Origin: a bacterium
GTDB taxonomy: Bacteria > Patescibacteriota > Microgenomatia > Daviesbacterales > UBA10151
Direction: 5' to 3'
Length of the DNA: 18,299 bases
Assembly: GCA_027364775.1 (NCBI GenBank)
Contig: DAHXOS010000069.1
Span: 1 to 18,299 of the forward strand
Part shown: positions 12,232 through 18,299 of the stretch, piece after piece
Numbering within the stretch: position 1 is the stretch's first letter
Layout: every line of letters begins with the position of its first letter
Notes under the pieces: model-generated
Told to the model about the DNA's origin: nothing
Databases searched by the model: none
Seen by the model: the letters and a program-made list of their open reading frames with translations, nothing else
Translations under genes and position numbers: made by a program

Positions 12232-13731
12232 ATGAATGACGTATTAAAGGATATAGAAAAGCAATTAGATAGTTTAAAAACTAAAGCGGTTAAAGAGAAT
12301 GTGGGTACTGTTACCGAAGTTGGTGATGGTATTGCCAGAATTGAAGGACTATCTGAGGTTCAGGCCTCAGAACTTCTAGACTTTGGTAACGGACTTTTTG
12401 GAATTGCTTTAAATTTGGAAGCTTACAATATTGGAGCAGTGTTACTTGGGGACTTTACCTATCTTAAAGAAGGAGACACAGTTAAAACCACAGGCCAAAT
12501 TTTACAAGTTCCAGTGGGTGAGGCAGTTGTAGGCAGGGTTGTTAATGCTTTGGGTTTACCCATTGATGGTAAAGGTCCAATTAAATCTACTAAGAAGTAT
12601 CCTGTTGAAAAAATTGCTCCTGGTGTTATTACCCGAAAATCAGTTTCAGTGCCTTTACAAACGGGTATTAAAGCTATAGATGCCTTAATCCCAATTGGAC
12701 GTGGCCAAAGAGAGTTAATTATTGGCGACAGAAACACCGGTAAGACTACCATTGCAATAGATACTATTATCAATCAAAAAGATGTTATATGTATTTATGT
12801 AGCTATAGGTCAAAAAACCTCTAAAGTTGCACAAATTGTGGCTAAACTTGAGCAAACAGGAGCTATGGAGCATACAATTATAGTCTCTGCTACGGCTTCT
12901 GATCCTGCTACTATGCAATGGTTAGCCCCTTATTCCGGTACCACAATTGGTGAATATTTTATGGATCAGGGAAAAGATGCACTTATTATCTATGATGATC
13001 TCTCAAAACACGCCAATGCCTACAGACAAATGTCTTTGCTTTTAAGAAGACCATCAGGGAGAGAAGCTTATCCTGGAGATGTTTTTTATCTACACTCAAG
13101 GCTTTTAGAAAGATCTGCTAGATTAAATGAAGATTATGGTGGTGGTTCCTTAACTGCATTGCCAGTTATTGAAACTCAGGCCGGTGATGTATCTGCTTAT
13201 ATTCCTACTAATGTGATTTCTATTACAGATGGCCAAATTTACCTTGAAGGTGATTTATTCTTTGCTGGAGTTAGACCGGCTGTGAATGTTGGATTATCTG
13301 TTTCCAGGGTTGGTGGTGCAGCCCAAACCAAAGCCATGAAGTCTGTTGCAGGTAGATTAAAGTTAGATTTAGCTCAATTTAGAGCATTACAGGCATTTGC
13401 CCAATTTTCCTCTGATTTAGATCCTCAAACCAGGTCTCAGATTGAAAGAGGCAAAAGAATTACAGAAATATTAAAACAGCCTCCTTTCTCCCCCGTAGCC
13501 TTAGAAGATCAGGTAGTTATTTTATATGCTGCAACCAATGGGTATTTGGATGAATTTCCAGTAGAAAAAGCTAGGGAGTTTGAAATTCAATATCTTAAAG
13601 CATTGTCTTTAAGGGAGAAAAAATTAATGGCAGAGATTGCAGATAAAAAGGTTTTGGATGAAAAACTCACTTCCCAACTTGAAAAATTTACAAAGGAGTT
13701 TATCAAATCATTTAGTAAAATTAATAAATAA
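12232..13731 (+). CDS. atpA: F-type ATP synthase subunit alpha
   Basis: 499-residue non-catalytic nucleotide-binding subunit of F1. It has the N-terminal beta-barrel (GDGIARIEGLSEVQASELLDF), P-loop GDRNTGKT (165-172; the usual residue at the fourth place is Gln), Walker B region ALIIYDDLSKHA, and SVSRVGGAAQ with the arginine finger R359. The C-terminal helical domain is complete. Length and order are normal. The preceding intergenic hairpin and -10 box suggest it can be expressed separately from the Fo genes. Confidence 0.97.
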   Translation: MNDVLKDIEKQLDSLKTKAVKENVGTVTEVGDGIARIEGLSEVQASELLDFGNGLFGIALNLEAYNIGAVLLGDFTYLKEGDTVKTTGQILQVPVGEAVVGRVVNALGLPIDGKGPIKSTKKYPVEKIAPGVITRKSVSVPLQTGIKAIDALIPIGRGQRELIIGDRNTGKTTIAIDTIINQKDVICIYVAIGQKTSKVAQIVAKLEQTGAMEHTIIVSATASDPATMQWLAPYSGTTIGEYFMDQGKDALIIYDDLSKHANAYRQMSLLLRRPSGREAYPGDVFYLHSRLLERSARLNEDYGGGSLTALPVIETQAGDVSAYIPTNVISITDGQIYLEGDLFFAGVRPAVNVGLSVSRVGGAAQTKAMKSVAGRLKLDLAQFRALQAFAQFSSDLDPQTRSQIERGKRITEILKQPPFSPVALEDQVVILYAATNGYLDEFPVEKAREFEIQYLKALSLREKKLMAEIADKKVLDEKLTSQLEKFTKEFIKSFSKINK

Positions 13732-13760
13732 ATCTGATTTAAGGATTTATTAACCAGATT
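13731..13760 (+). repeat. 6-bp inverted repeat directly before atpG
   Basis: AATCTG (13731-13736) and CAGATT (13755-13760) bracket an 18-nt A/T-rich centre and abut the atpG start codon. The pairing is weak. Confidence 0.35.
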
Positions 13761-14720
13761 ATGCCAAGTACACGTGAATTAAAACGCCGGATAAAGTCAG
13801 TCAAGAATACAGCACAAATTACAAAAGCCATGCAGATGATCTCTGCAACCAAAATGAGAAAAGCTCAAAACCAGGCTTTAGCAGGCAGACCATACTCTGC
13901 AGATTTAACCCAAGTATTATTTAGGTTAATAAAAAATACTGATCCTGCAGCGCACCAATTAATGAGAGAAAATGACGGTAAAAAAATAGGTATTATTTTA
14001 GTTACTTCAGATAAAGGTTTATCAGGGGCATTAAATACTAACCTTTTCAGAGGCTTACTACAATTTTTAGCTAGTTCAAATCATTCTTCCGGGTTAAATC
14101 AAGAATTTATTAAAAGAGATTCACACGTCCGTGGGAATGACAATTATGTCTTTTTTACTGTTGGTAAAAAAGGCAGACAATTTGTAATGAAACTTGGTAA
14201 AGAGCTCTCTGCTGATTTTGAAAATCATGATTTAGTAACTTTTAGAAGAGGTGCCCAATTGGCACAATTGGTAGTAAATGGATTTTTAGCCCAGGATTTA
14301 AAAGAGGTTTATATTGCCTATTCCCACTTTGTTTCTACATTAAGACAAGAACCAAAAATAGTTAATATTTTGCCAGTTGATCCTAAGATGGTAGAATTGA
14401 TAGAGGAAGACCTTAAAGCAGATATTGTAAAAACCAATAAACGATCTAATGGCCTAGTAAACAACGAATTCCTCTTTGAGCCTTCAATGACGGACTTATT
14501 AGAGTATGCTTTGCTCCACTATATTGATGTTAAAATTTATCAGGCGCTATTGGAAACTAAGGCTTCTGAGCATTCAGCCAGAATGATGGCGATGCAAAAT
14601 GCTACAGACAATGCAAAGGAGCTTGTAGAAGAACTTCAGCTTCAGTATAATCAGACACGTCAAGACGCAATCACTAAAGAACTATTGGAGATAACCACTG
14701 CAGCTGCAGCAATGAATTAA
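13761..14720 (+). CDS. atpG: F-type ATP synthase subunit gamma with an in-frame insertion
   Basis: 319-residue central-shaft subunit. N-terminal (ELKRRIKSVKNTAQITKAMQMISATKMRKAQ) and C-terminal (ATDNAKELVEELQLQYNQTRQDAITKELLEI) helices form the coiled-coil rotor. The middle Rossmann-like domain starts with IGIILVTSDKGLSGALNTNLF. Relative to E. coli gamma there are about 15-20 extra residues at about 105-128, ending in RDSHVRGNDN (119-128), which is encoded by a near-palindrome at 14119-14138. Frame and flanks are intact, so the protein is probably functional. No Shine-Dalgarno site is evident. The next gene starts 4 bp after the stop. Confidence 0.95.
   Translation: MPSTRELKRRIKSVKNTAQITKAMQMISATKMRKAQNQALAGRPYSADLTQVLFRLIKNTDPAAHQLMRENDGKKIGIILVTSDKGLSGALNTNLFRGLLQFLASSNHSSGLNQEFIKRDSHVRGNDNYVFFTVGKKGRQFVMKLGKELSADFENHDLVTFRRGAQLAQLVVNGFLAQDLKEVYIAYSHFVSTLRQEPKIVNILPVDPKMVELIEEDLKADIVKTNKRSNGLVNNEFLFEPSMTDLLEYALLHYIDVKIYQALLETKASEHSARMMAMQNATDNAKELVEELQLQYNQTRQDAITKELLEITTAAAAMN
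14119..14138 (+). repeat. Palindromic element inside atpG
   Basis: Arms of 9 bp with one mismatch surround a 2-nt centre, within a GATTC...GAATGAC frame. This resembles the widespread REP-like intergenic palindromes whose translation gives DSxxRGND. Confidence 0.6.
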
Positions 14721-14724
14721 AAAT

Positions 14725-16155
14725 ATGGCAAAAACACAAGGAAAAGTATTACAAGTGATTGGTCCGGTTGTAGATGTTCAGTTTGAGGAGCAGAATTTAC
14801 CAAAAGTTTATGATGCTTTAACCATAGATTGGTTATCAGGTATCGGAAATCAGAAATCGGAAAGTTCAAAAAACAGCAACGTACAAGCGGTAACCGGTAA
14901 ACTGGTGCTGGAGACACAAACTCACTTAGGTGAAGGTATTGTCAGGGCTGTAGCCATGGGTTCTACAGATGGCTTAAAAAGAGGTACTTTGGTAGAAAAT
15001 ACTAATGCCCCTATTTCTGTGCCTGTAGGTGATGAAGTTTTAGGCAGGATTTTTAATGTTTTAGGAGAAGCTGTAGACAATTTGGCACCTCCTAAAACTA
15101 AAAAAAGATCTCCAATTTATAGGTTAGCCCCCTCATTTGAAGAACAATCTACAACTTCTGAAGTTTTTGAAACAGGTATCAAAGTTATAGATTTACTAGC
15201 ACCATTTATTAAAGGTGGAAAAGTTGGATTATTTGGTGGAGCTGGAGTTGGTAAAACAGTTTTAATTCAAGAATTAATTAGAAACATTGCAGCAGAGCAT
15301 GGCGGTTATTCTGTATTTGCTGGAGTTGGTGAACGGACCAGGGAGGGTAATGATTTATATGAGGAGATGAAAGGCTCAGGAGTTATAAAAAAAACAGCTA
15401 TGGTTTTTGGTCAGATGAATGAACCGCCTGGAGCCAGGCAAAGAGTAGCTCTGTCTGCTTTAACCATGGCAGAAGAATTTAGAGATGGTCAGGGCAAAGA
15501 TGTTTTATTATTTATTGATAATATTTTCAGGTTTACTCAAGCAGGATCAGAAGTATCAGCACTTTTAGGAAGAATTCCATCTGCTGTGGGTTACCAGCCA
15601 ACTTTAGCTACAGAGATGGGTGCTTTACAGGAGAGAATTACCTCTACTAAAAAGGGTTCTATTACCTCAGTTCAGGCAGTTTATGTGCCTGCAGATGATT
15701 ATACAGATCCGGCTCCTGCTACAACCTTTGCTCATCTGGATTCTACTATTGCCTTAGAAAGATCTTTAGCAGAACAGGCACTCTTTCCTGCTGTTGATCC
15801 ACTTTCTTCTTCTTCCAGGGCTCTTGATCCTCCGATTGTTGGTGATGATCATTATCAGGTAGCCACCCAGGTTCAACAGGTACTACAAAGATATAAAGAA
15901 TTACAGGATATTATAGCTATTTTAGGTATGGAAGAGCTATCAGATGAGGATAAATTAACTGTAGCTAGAGCTAGAAAGATTCAAAGGGCTTTAACCCAGC
16001 CTTTCTTTGTGGGAGAAACATTTACAGGTAGAAAAGGTAAATATGTGGCTCTAAAAGATACAGTAAAATTATTTAAAGAGATTCTAGAGGGTAAGCATGA
16101 TAAAAGATCTGAGCAGGACTTTTACATGATTGGTAGTTTAGAAGATTTAAAGTAA
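14725..16155 (+). CDS. atpD: F-type ATP synthase subunit beta
   Basis: 476-residue catalytic subunit of F1. P-loop GGAGVGKT (171-178), GVGERTREGNDLYEEM with the catalytic glutamate, LLFIDNIFRFTQAG (Walker B), SAVGYQPTLATEMG and EELSDED in place of the DELSEED loop that contacts epsilon/gamma. The N-terminal barrel has an insertion of about 15 residues at about 37-53, between DALTID and GKLVLE, encoded in part by a heptad repeat at 14842-14862. It starts 4 bp after atpG with no ribosome binding site, so translation is likely coupled. Unlike the usual order, atpC does not follow directly. Confidence 0.97.
   Translation: MAKTQGKVLQVIGPVVDVQFEEQNLPKVYDALTIDWLSGIGNQKSESSKNSNVQAVTGKLVLETQTHLGEGIVRAVAMGSTDGLKRGTLVENTNAPISVPVGDEVLGRIFNVLGEAVDNLAPPKTKKRSPIYRLAPSFEEQSTTSEVFETGIKVIDLLAPFIKGGKVGLFGGAGVGKTVLIQELIRNIAAEHGGYSVFAGVGERTREGNDLYEEMKGSGVIKKTAMVFGQMNEPPGARQRVALSALTMAEEFRDGQGKDVLLFIDNIFRFTQAGSEVSALLGRIPSAVGYQPTLATEMGALQERITSTKKGSITSVQAVYVPADDYTDPAPATTFAHLDSTIALERSLAEQALFPAVDPLSSSSRALDPPIVGDDHYQVATQVQQVLQRYKELQDIIAILGMEELSDEDKLTVARARKIQRALTQPFFVGETFTGRKGKYVALKDTVKLFKEILEGKHDKRSEQDFYMIGSLEDLK
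14842..14862 (+). repeat. Three-unit heptad repeat inside atpD
   Basis: Consecutive heptads ATCGGAA, ATCAGAA and ATCGGAA. The block matches the trmD block at 19 of 21 positions on the coding strand but is read in a different frame, and lies in a non-conserved insertion of beta. Confidence 0.7.
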
Positions 16156-16205
16156 CTTTCTAAAAGCTGGGTTGGAAGCTGCCTCTAAATTTTCCAGGTA
16201 AGATT

Positions 16206-16934
16206 TTAAGAAACTTGTCCTACAAATTTAATCTCTGGATCCTTTATATCAGCATTAATTTCATAGATAGGTAAGCCTTTTGCCAGATTTCTTAAGGTAG
16301 CTGTAAGTTGGTCATTAGAGATCTTTTTAAATTCCTCAAAACTTACTCCGTTAATCTCTAAATTTTTATAAAACTCTTTAGTAAATTCCTCATCCCTTTT
16401 TTGATCAAATACAAAATACATTTCCTTTGATCTAGGATTAAAATGATTAACTGTTTTTTTAGACCCTGTAATAACTAACACTCCTTTTTCCTTATGCTCC
16501 CCTTCTAGATTTACCATGTTAAAGTATTTTCTACCCTCTAATTTTATTCTTAAATAAATTAAAGCCTGTTTAACATCACTAGCTTTTACTCCATACATAG
16601 CAGCTGTTTCAGGATTTTCAGCTTTGGCTATATGTCCACACCCTATAGAAGTTAAATCTTTAGGATCAGCATGAGAATCTGTATGCATATTAAAAGTGAC
16701 ACCCATATTTTCAACAGCAGAAACTGCTAAATCTACCACCTGACCCACAGTTAATTTTAATTTTTTTCTTAGAGCAAGAAGTGTCATAATTTCTCTAAAA
16801 TTTCCACCTGGGCGCGCCATCATTCCTGAATATTTAGGAGCGTATCTACCATCAACACAAATAGTACCTTTTTTAGCTGGTACGATATTTTTTAAAACAA
16901 AGCTTTTTACTTCTTTAAAATTATTTTCAGACAT
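16206..16934 (-). CDS. Carbonic-anhydrase-like protein, distant CDCA (zeta-class) relative
   Basis: 242 residues, soluble, no signal peptide. It shares with the next gene a C-x-D-G-R motif (C26, D28, R30), a following PGG (42-44), a His-rich segment HTDSH (84-88) and GCGH with C99. Cys-His-Cys ligands next to an Asp-Arg dyad are the active-site plan of beta and cadmium-type carbonic anhydrases. The later LEGEHKEKGVLVI and KEMYFVFDQ segments can be laid on the CDCA fold, but similarity is weaker than for its neighbour. Function is inferred. The ATG at 16934 is chosen because it follows TATAAT by 8 nt; a TTG two codons upstream is the alternative. Convergent with atpD. Confidence 0.6.
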   Translation of the reverse strand: MSENNFKEVKSFVLKNIVPAKKGTICVDGRYAPKYSGMMARPGGNFREIMTLLALRKKLKLTVGQVVDLAVSAVENMGVTFNMHTDSHADPKDLTSIGCGHIAKAENPETAAMYGVKASDVKQALIYLRIKLEGRKYFNMVNLEGEHKEKGVLVITGSKKTVNHFNPRSKEMYFVFDQKRDEEFTKEFYKNLEINGVSFEEFKKISNDQLTATLRNLAKGLPIYEINADIKDPEIKFVGQVS

Positions 16935-16942
16935 AGCCAAAA

Positions 16943-16948
16943 ATTATA
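16943..16948 (-). promoter_or_regulatory. -10 box of the minus-strand carbonic-anhydrase-like gene
   Basis: TATAAT on the minus strand, directly preceded by TG, 8 nt before the ATG at 16934. A leaderless or near-leaderless mRNA is expected. Confidence 0.55.
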
Positions 16949-16970
16949 CACCTAAAATCAGGGATTTAAA

Positions 16971-16999
16971 ATGACAAATCATACCGCTAGTGTTAAAAT
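16971..16999 (+). promoter_or_regulatory. Promoter of the plus-strand carbonic-anhydrase-like gene
   Basis: ATGACA (16971-16976), 17-bp spacer and TAAAAT (16994-16999) with a TGn extension at 16991-16993. Predicted start near 17006 leaves a leader of about 30 nt to the ATG at 17038. Confidence 0.65.
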
Positions 17000-17037
17000 A
17001 TACCTTTGTGCGTTGTTAAAGCGTGTTTATTAATTTT

Positions 17038-17718
17038 ATGAGTAGAAGGTTAGAAGTTTTTACCGGATTTAATCCCATTAGTACAACCAAATATTTTGAA
17101 CAACATGGCTGGGATGTTAGGCCAGTTTATGATTCTGATATTAAACTGGTAAAAGTTCAAAGAAATTCAGCCTTAGAATGTGGTGATGGAAGGTTTGATG
17201 ATTATCCTGACCGTGAAATGTATGGACCAAGAGTATTTGGGGGAATAAATGCAGTTCAGGCTTTAATTACCGGTGGAGATGTAATTGGATTACTTAGAGC
17301 GACAGAACTTGTTGCTAAATTTGGATTTACCCCCGGGACTCATAGTGCTGAGCATGGAGGTTGTGGATACTTTGATCTTTGGAAAGAAGGAAAGCTAGAT
17401 CATGCAAATTATAATTATGTGGCTCCTCAGGAAGAGGAAATAAAAGGTTTTAAGAGATTTGGTAGCTGGTTAGAATTAACACTGAAATTATATCATGGAA
17501 AACACTTTAGGCTAAATGGAGATCACCAAGAGCAAGCTGTAAGATTAAATCCCTTTAAAGGTTATACAGATATTTCTGGAAATGGTAGTAGATTTAAAGT
17601 TGATGATTGGTTTTTAGCTGATTTAGGGGTACCAGACCATAAAAGATTTCATAAAATTAGGGAAACTGTTGAAAAATTAAGGCCCGAAGCAGCTAAGTTA
17701 GAGATTATCCTTCCCTAA
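17038..17718 (+). CDS. Probable cadmium-type (CDCA/zeta-class) carbonic anhydrase, single domain
   Basis: 226 residues, soluble. From memory it aligns along its length with one repeat of diatom CDCA1: QHGWDVRPVYDSD near the start, LECGDGRFDD (C48, D50, R52), GPRVFGGINAV, THSAEHGGCGYFDLWKEGKL (H102, C109), GDHQEQAVRLN and a C-terminal RFKVDDWFLADLGV...LEIILP. C48, H102 and C109 would be metal ligands and D50/R52 the dyad. The expected role is CO2/bicarbonate interconversion. Diatom CDCA has three such repeats; this protein has one. The ATG at 17038 gives the natural N-terminus; an in-frame GTG at 17023 would add five residues. It ends 19 bp before atpC. Confidence 0.72.
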   Translation: MSRRLEVFTGFNPISTTKYFEQHGWDVRPVYDSDIKLVKVQRNSALECGDGRFDDYPDREMYGPRVFGGINAVQALITGGDVIGLLRATELVAKFGFTPGTHSAEHGGCGYFDLWKEGKLDHANYNYVAPQEEEIKGFKRFGSWLELTLKLYHGKHFRLNGDHQEQAVRLNPFKGYTDISGNGSRFKVDDWFLADLGVPDHKRFHKIRETVEKLRPEAAKLEIILP

Positions 17719-17723
17719 GTGTG

Positions 17724-17729
17724 TATAAT
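17724..17729 (+). promoter_or_regulatory. -10 box of atpC (leaderless type)
   Basis: TATAAT, directly preceded by TG, lies 8 nt before the atpC ATG, immediately after the stop of the carbonic-anhydrase-like gene. No -35 match is visible. Confidence 0.6.
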
Positions 17730-17737
17730 ACTTATCA

Positions 17738-18148
17738 ATGTCAGAATTGCATTTAAAAATTGTTACTCCGGAAAAGTTAATCTTTGATGGAGAGGTAAAT
17801 ATGGTTACAGTTCCATCTGTAGGGGGAGAGCTAGTTATACTTCCCTATCATACTAATTTAATGAGTAGAATTATCCCCGGTGAATTAAAAATTCAAAAAT
17901 CTGGTAAAACAGACCATTTAGCAATGGGTGGTGGTTTTATGCAGGTTGCAGATAATGTTGTAACAATTTTAACAGACTTGGCTGTTAATGCTGTTGATAT
18001 TGATGAAAAAGAAGTTGAAGCAGCCAAAAAACGGGCTGAAGAAGCTTTGGAGGAAAAATTATCAGATGAAGAATATGCAGAAACCTTGGCAATTTTAGAA
18101 AAAGCTGTAGCCCAACTTAAAGTCAAAAGAAGACACCGCGCAAGGTAG
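17738..18148 (+). CDS. atpC: F-type ATP synthase subunit epsilon
   Basis: 136-residue F1 subunit that links rotor and ring and can inhibit ATP hydrolysis. The N-terminal beta-sandwich (about 1-85: LKIVTPEKLIFDGEVNMVTV, GELVILPYHTNLMSRI, GGGFMQVADNVVTILTD) is complete, followed by the two-helix C-terminal domain (about 88-136) ending in a basic RRHRAR tail. Because two other genes separate it from atpD, and it carries its own TATAAT box 8 nt upstream, its expression is probably not fixed to the rest of the cluster. No Shine-Dalgarno site. Confidence 0.95.
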   Translation: MSELHLKIVTPEKLIFDGEVNMVTVPSVGGELVILPYHTNLMSRIIPGELKIQKSGKTDHLAMGGGFMQVADNVVTILTDLAVNAVDIDEKEVEAAKKRAEEALEEKLSDEEYAETLAILEKAVAQLKVKRRHRAR

Positions 18149-18165
18149 AATATTACCTCTTAAAT

Positions 18166-18174
18166 TGGTATACT
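18166..18174 (+). promoter_or_regulatory. Extended -10 promoter of tRNA-Tyr
   Basis: TGG followed by TATACT (18169-18174) forms a TGn-extended -10 element. The expected start lies a few bases before the mature tRNA 5' end at 18186, so the 5' leader would be very short. No clear -35. Confidence 0.55.
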
Positions 18175-18185
18175 ATGGTCCATTA

Positions 18186-18270
18186 CCGGAGATGGTGGAG
18201 TGGTCAATCACACCAGACTGTAAATCTGGCGGCTTAGCCTACGCAAGTTCGAATCTTGCTCTCCGGACCA
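18186..18270 (+). tRNA. tRNA-Tyr (GUA), C1-G72 acceptor with long variable arm
   Basis: An 85-base cloverleaf folds cleanly. Acceptor stem CCGGAGA pairs with TCTCCGG, discriminator A at 18267, encoded CCA at 18268-18270. The anticodon arm is CCAGA, loop CTGTAAA, TCTGG, giving anticodon GUA. The variable region is 13 nt with a GGC/GCC stem, the class II arm of bacterial tRNA-Tyr, and the T arm is GCAAG, TTCGAAT, CTTGC. The first pair is C1-G72, which is the archaeal and eukaryotic identity pair; ordinary bacterial tRNA-Tyr has G1-C72. It goes with the archaeal-type TyrRS encoded in this window. Confidence 0.95.
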
Positions 18271-18299
18271 GAAGGTTCAGTTTAAGATTACTTTAAATT

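Noticed and set aside
12459..12918. Two open frames on the minus strand inside atpA
   Set aside because: Both lie opposite the conserved nucleotide-binding domain of alpha and show no family signature.
14717..14917. Open frame on the minus strand at the start of atpD
   Set aside because: Shadow ORF; its odd low-complexity peptide comes from the heptad repeat in atpD.
16156..16205. Bidirectional terminator between atpD and the convergent carbonic-anhydrase-like gene
   Set aside because: Only a 5-bp pairing with a long loop can be drawn, and no T-run follows a stable stem.
17893..18126. Open frame on the minus strand inside atpC
   Set aside because: Shadow of the epsilon C-terminal helices; Ser-rich composition is the antisense of Glu/Ala-rich codons.
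1..18299. CRISPR array, insertion sequence, integrase or prophage genes
   Set aside because: No repeat-spacer pattern with regular long units, no transposase or integrase motifs and no terminal inverted repeats were found.

Overview
The window is a low-GC, gene-dense stretch of a bacterial chromosome read with the standard code: pilM ends in a real TGA followed at once by pilN, and no gene has an internal stop. Small reduced genes, many apparently leaderless promoters, an archaeal-type TyrRS and an acyl-carrier-like protein without its serine suggest a member of the Candidate Phyla Radiation / Patescibacteria, perhaps Microgenomates-like. That placement is inference; there is no rRNA gene here.

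Layout. 1-2743 (+): the 3' end of a probable pilus-associated surface protein, then pilM-pilN-pilO of a type IV pilus. 2745-6065 (-): trmD, khpA and rpsP under one good promoter, then rnc with an acyl-carrier-like gene, nusB and rpmF. 6159-8222 (-): recG. 8245-8496: two divergent, very small membrane-protein ORFs. 8486-9589 (-): an archaeal/eukaryotic-type tyrS. 9699-16155 (+): an unknown helical protein, then F-type ATP synthase atpB-E-F-H-A-G-D. 16206-17718: two divergent genes resembling cadmium-type (CDCA, zeta-class) carbonic anhydrases, sitting between atpD and atpC. 17738-18148 (+): atpC. 18186-18270 (+): tRNA-Tyr(GUA).

How the parts fit. The ATP synthase set is complete (a, c, b, delta, alpha, gamma, beta, epsilon) and its c subunit lacks the sodium ligands, so proton coupling is expected. 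epsilon has its own promoter because the carbonic-anhydrase-like pair interrupts the operon. The TyrRS and the tRNA-Tyr appear matched: the enzyme is archaeal-like, and the tRNA has the archaeal/eukaryotic C1-G72 pair while keeping the long variable arm of bacterial tRNA-Tyr.

Two further themes recur. Many genes start 5-8 nt after a -10 box, often as TG directly followed by TATAAT or TAAAAT, which implies leaderless mRNAs; clear Shine-Dalgarno sites occur at pilN, pilO, atpE and rpmF. Short period-7 repeats and one palindromic element lie inside conserved housekeeping genes as in-frame insertions, and related heptads occur between genes. No CRISPR array, insertion sequence, integrase or phage gene was seen. 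No gene-free stretch exceeds 300 bases.
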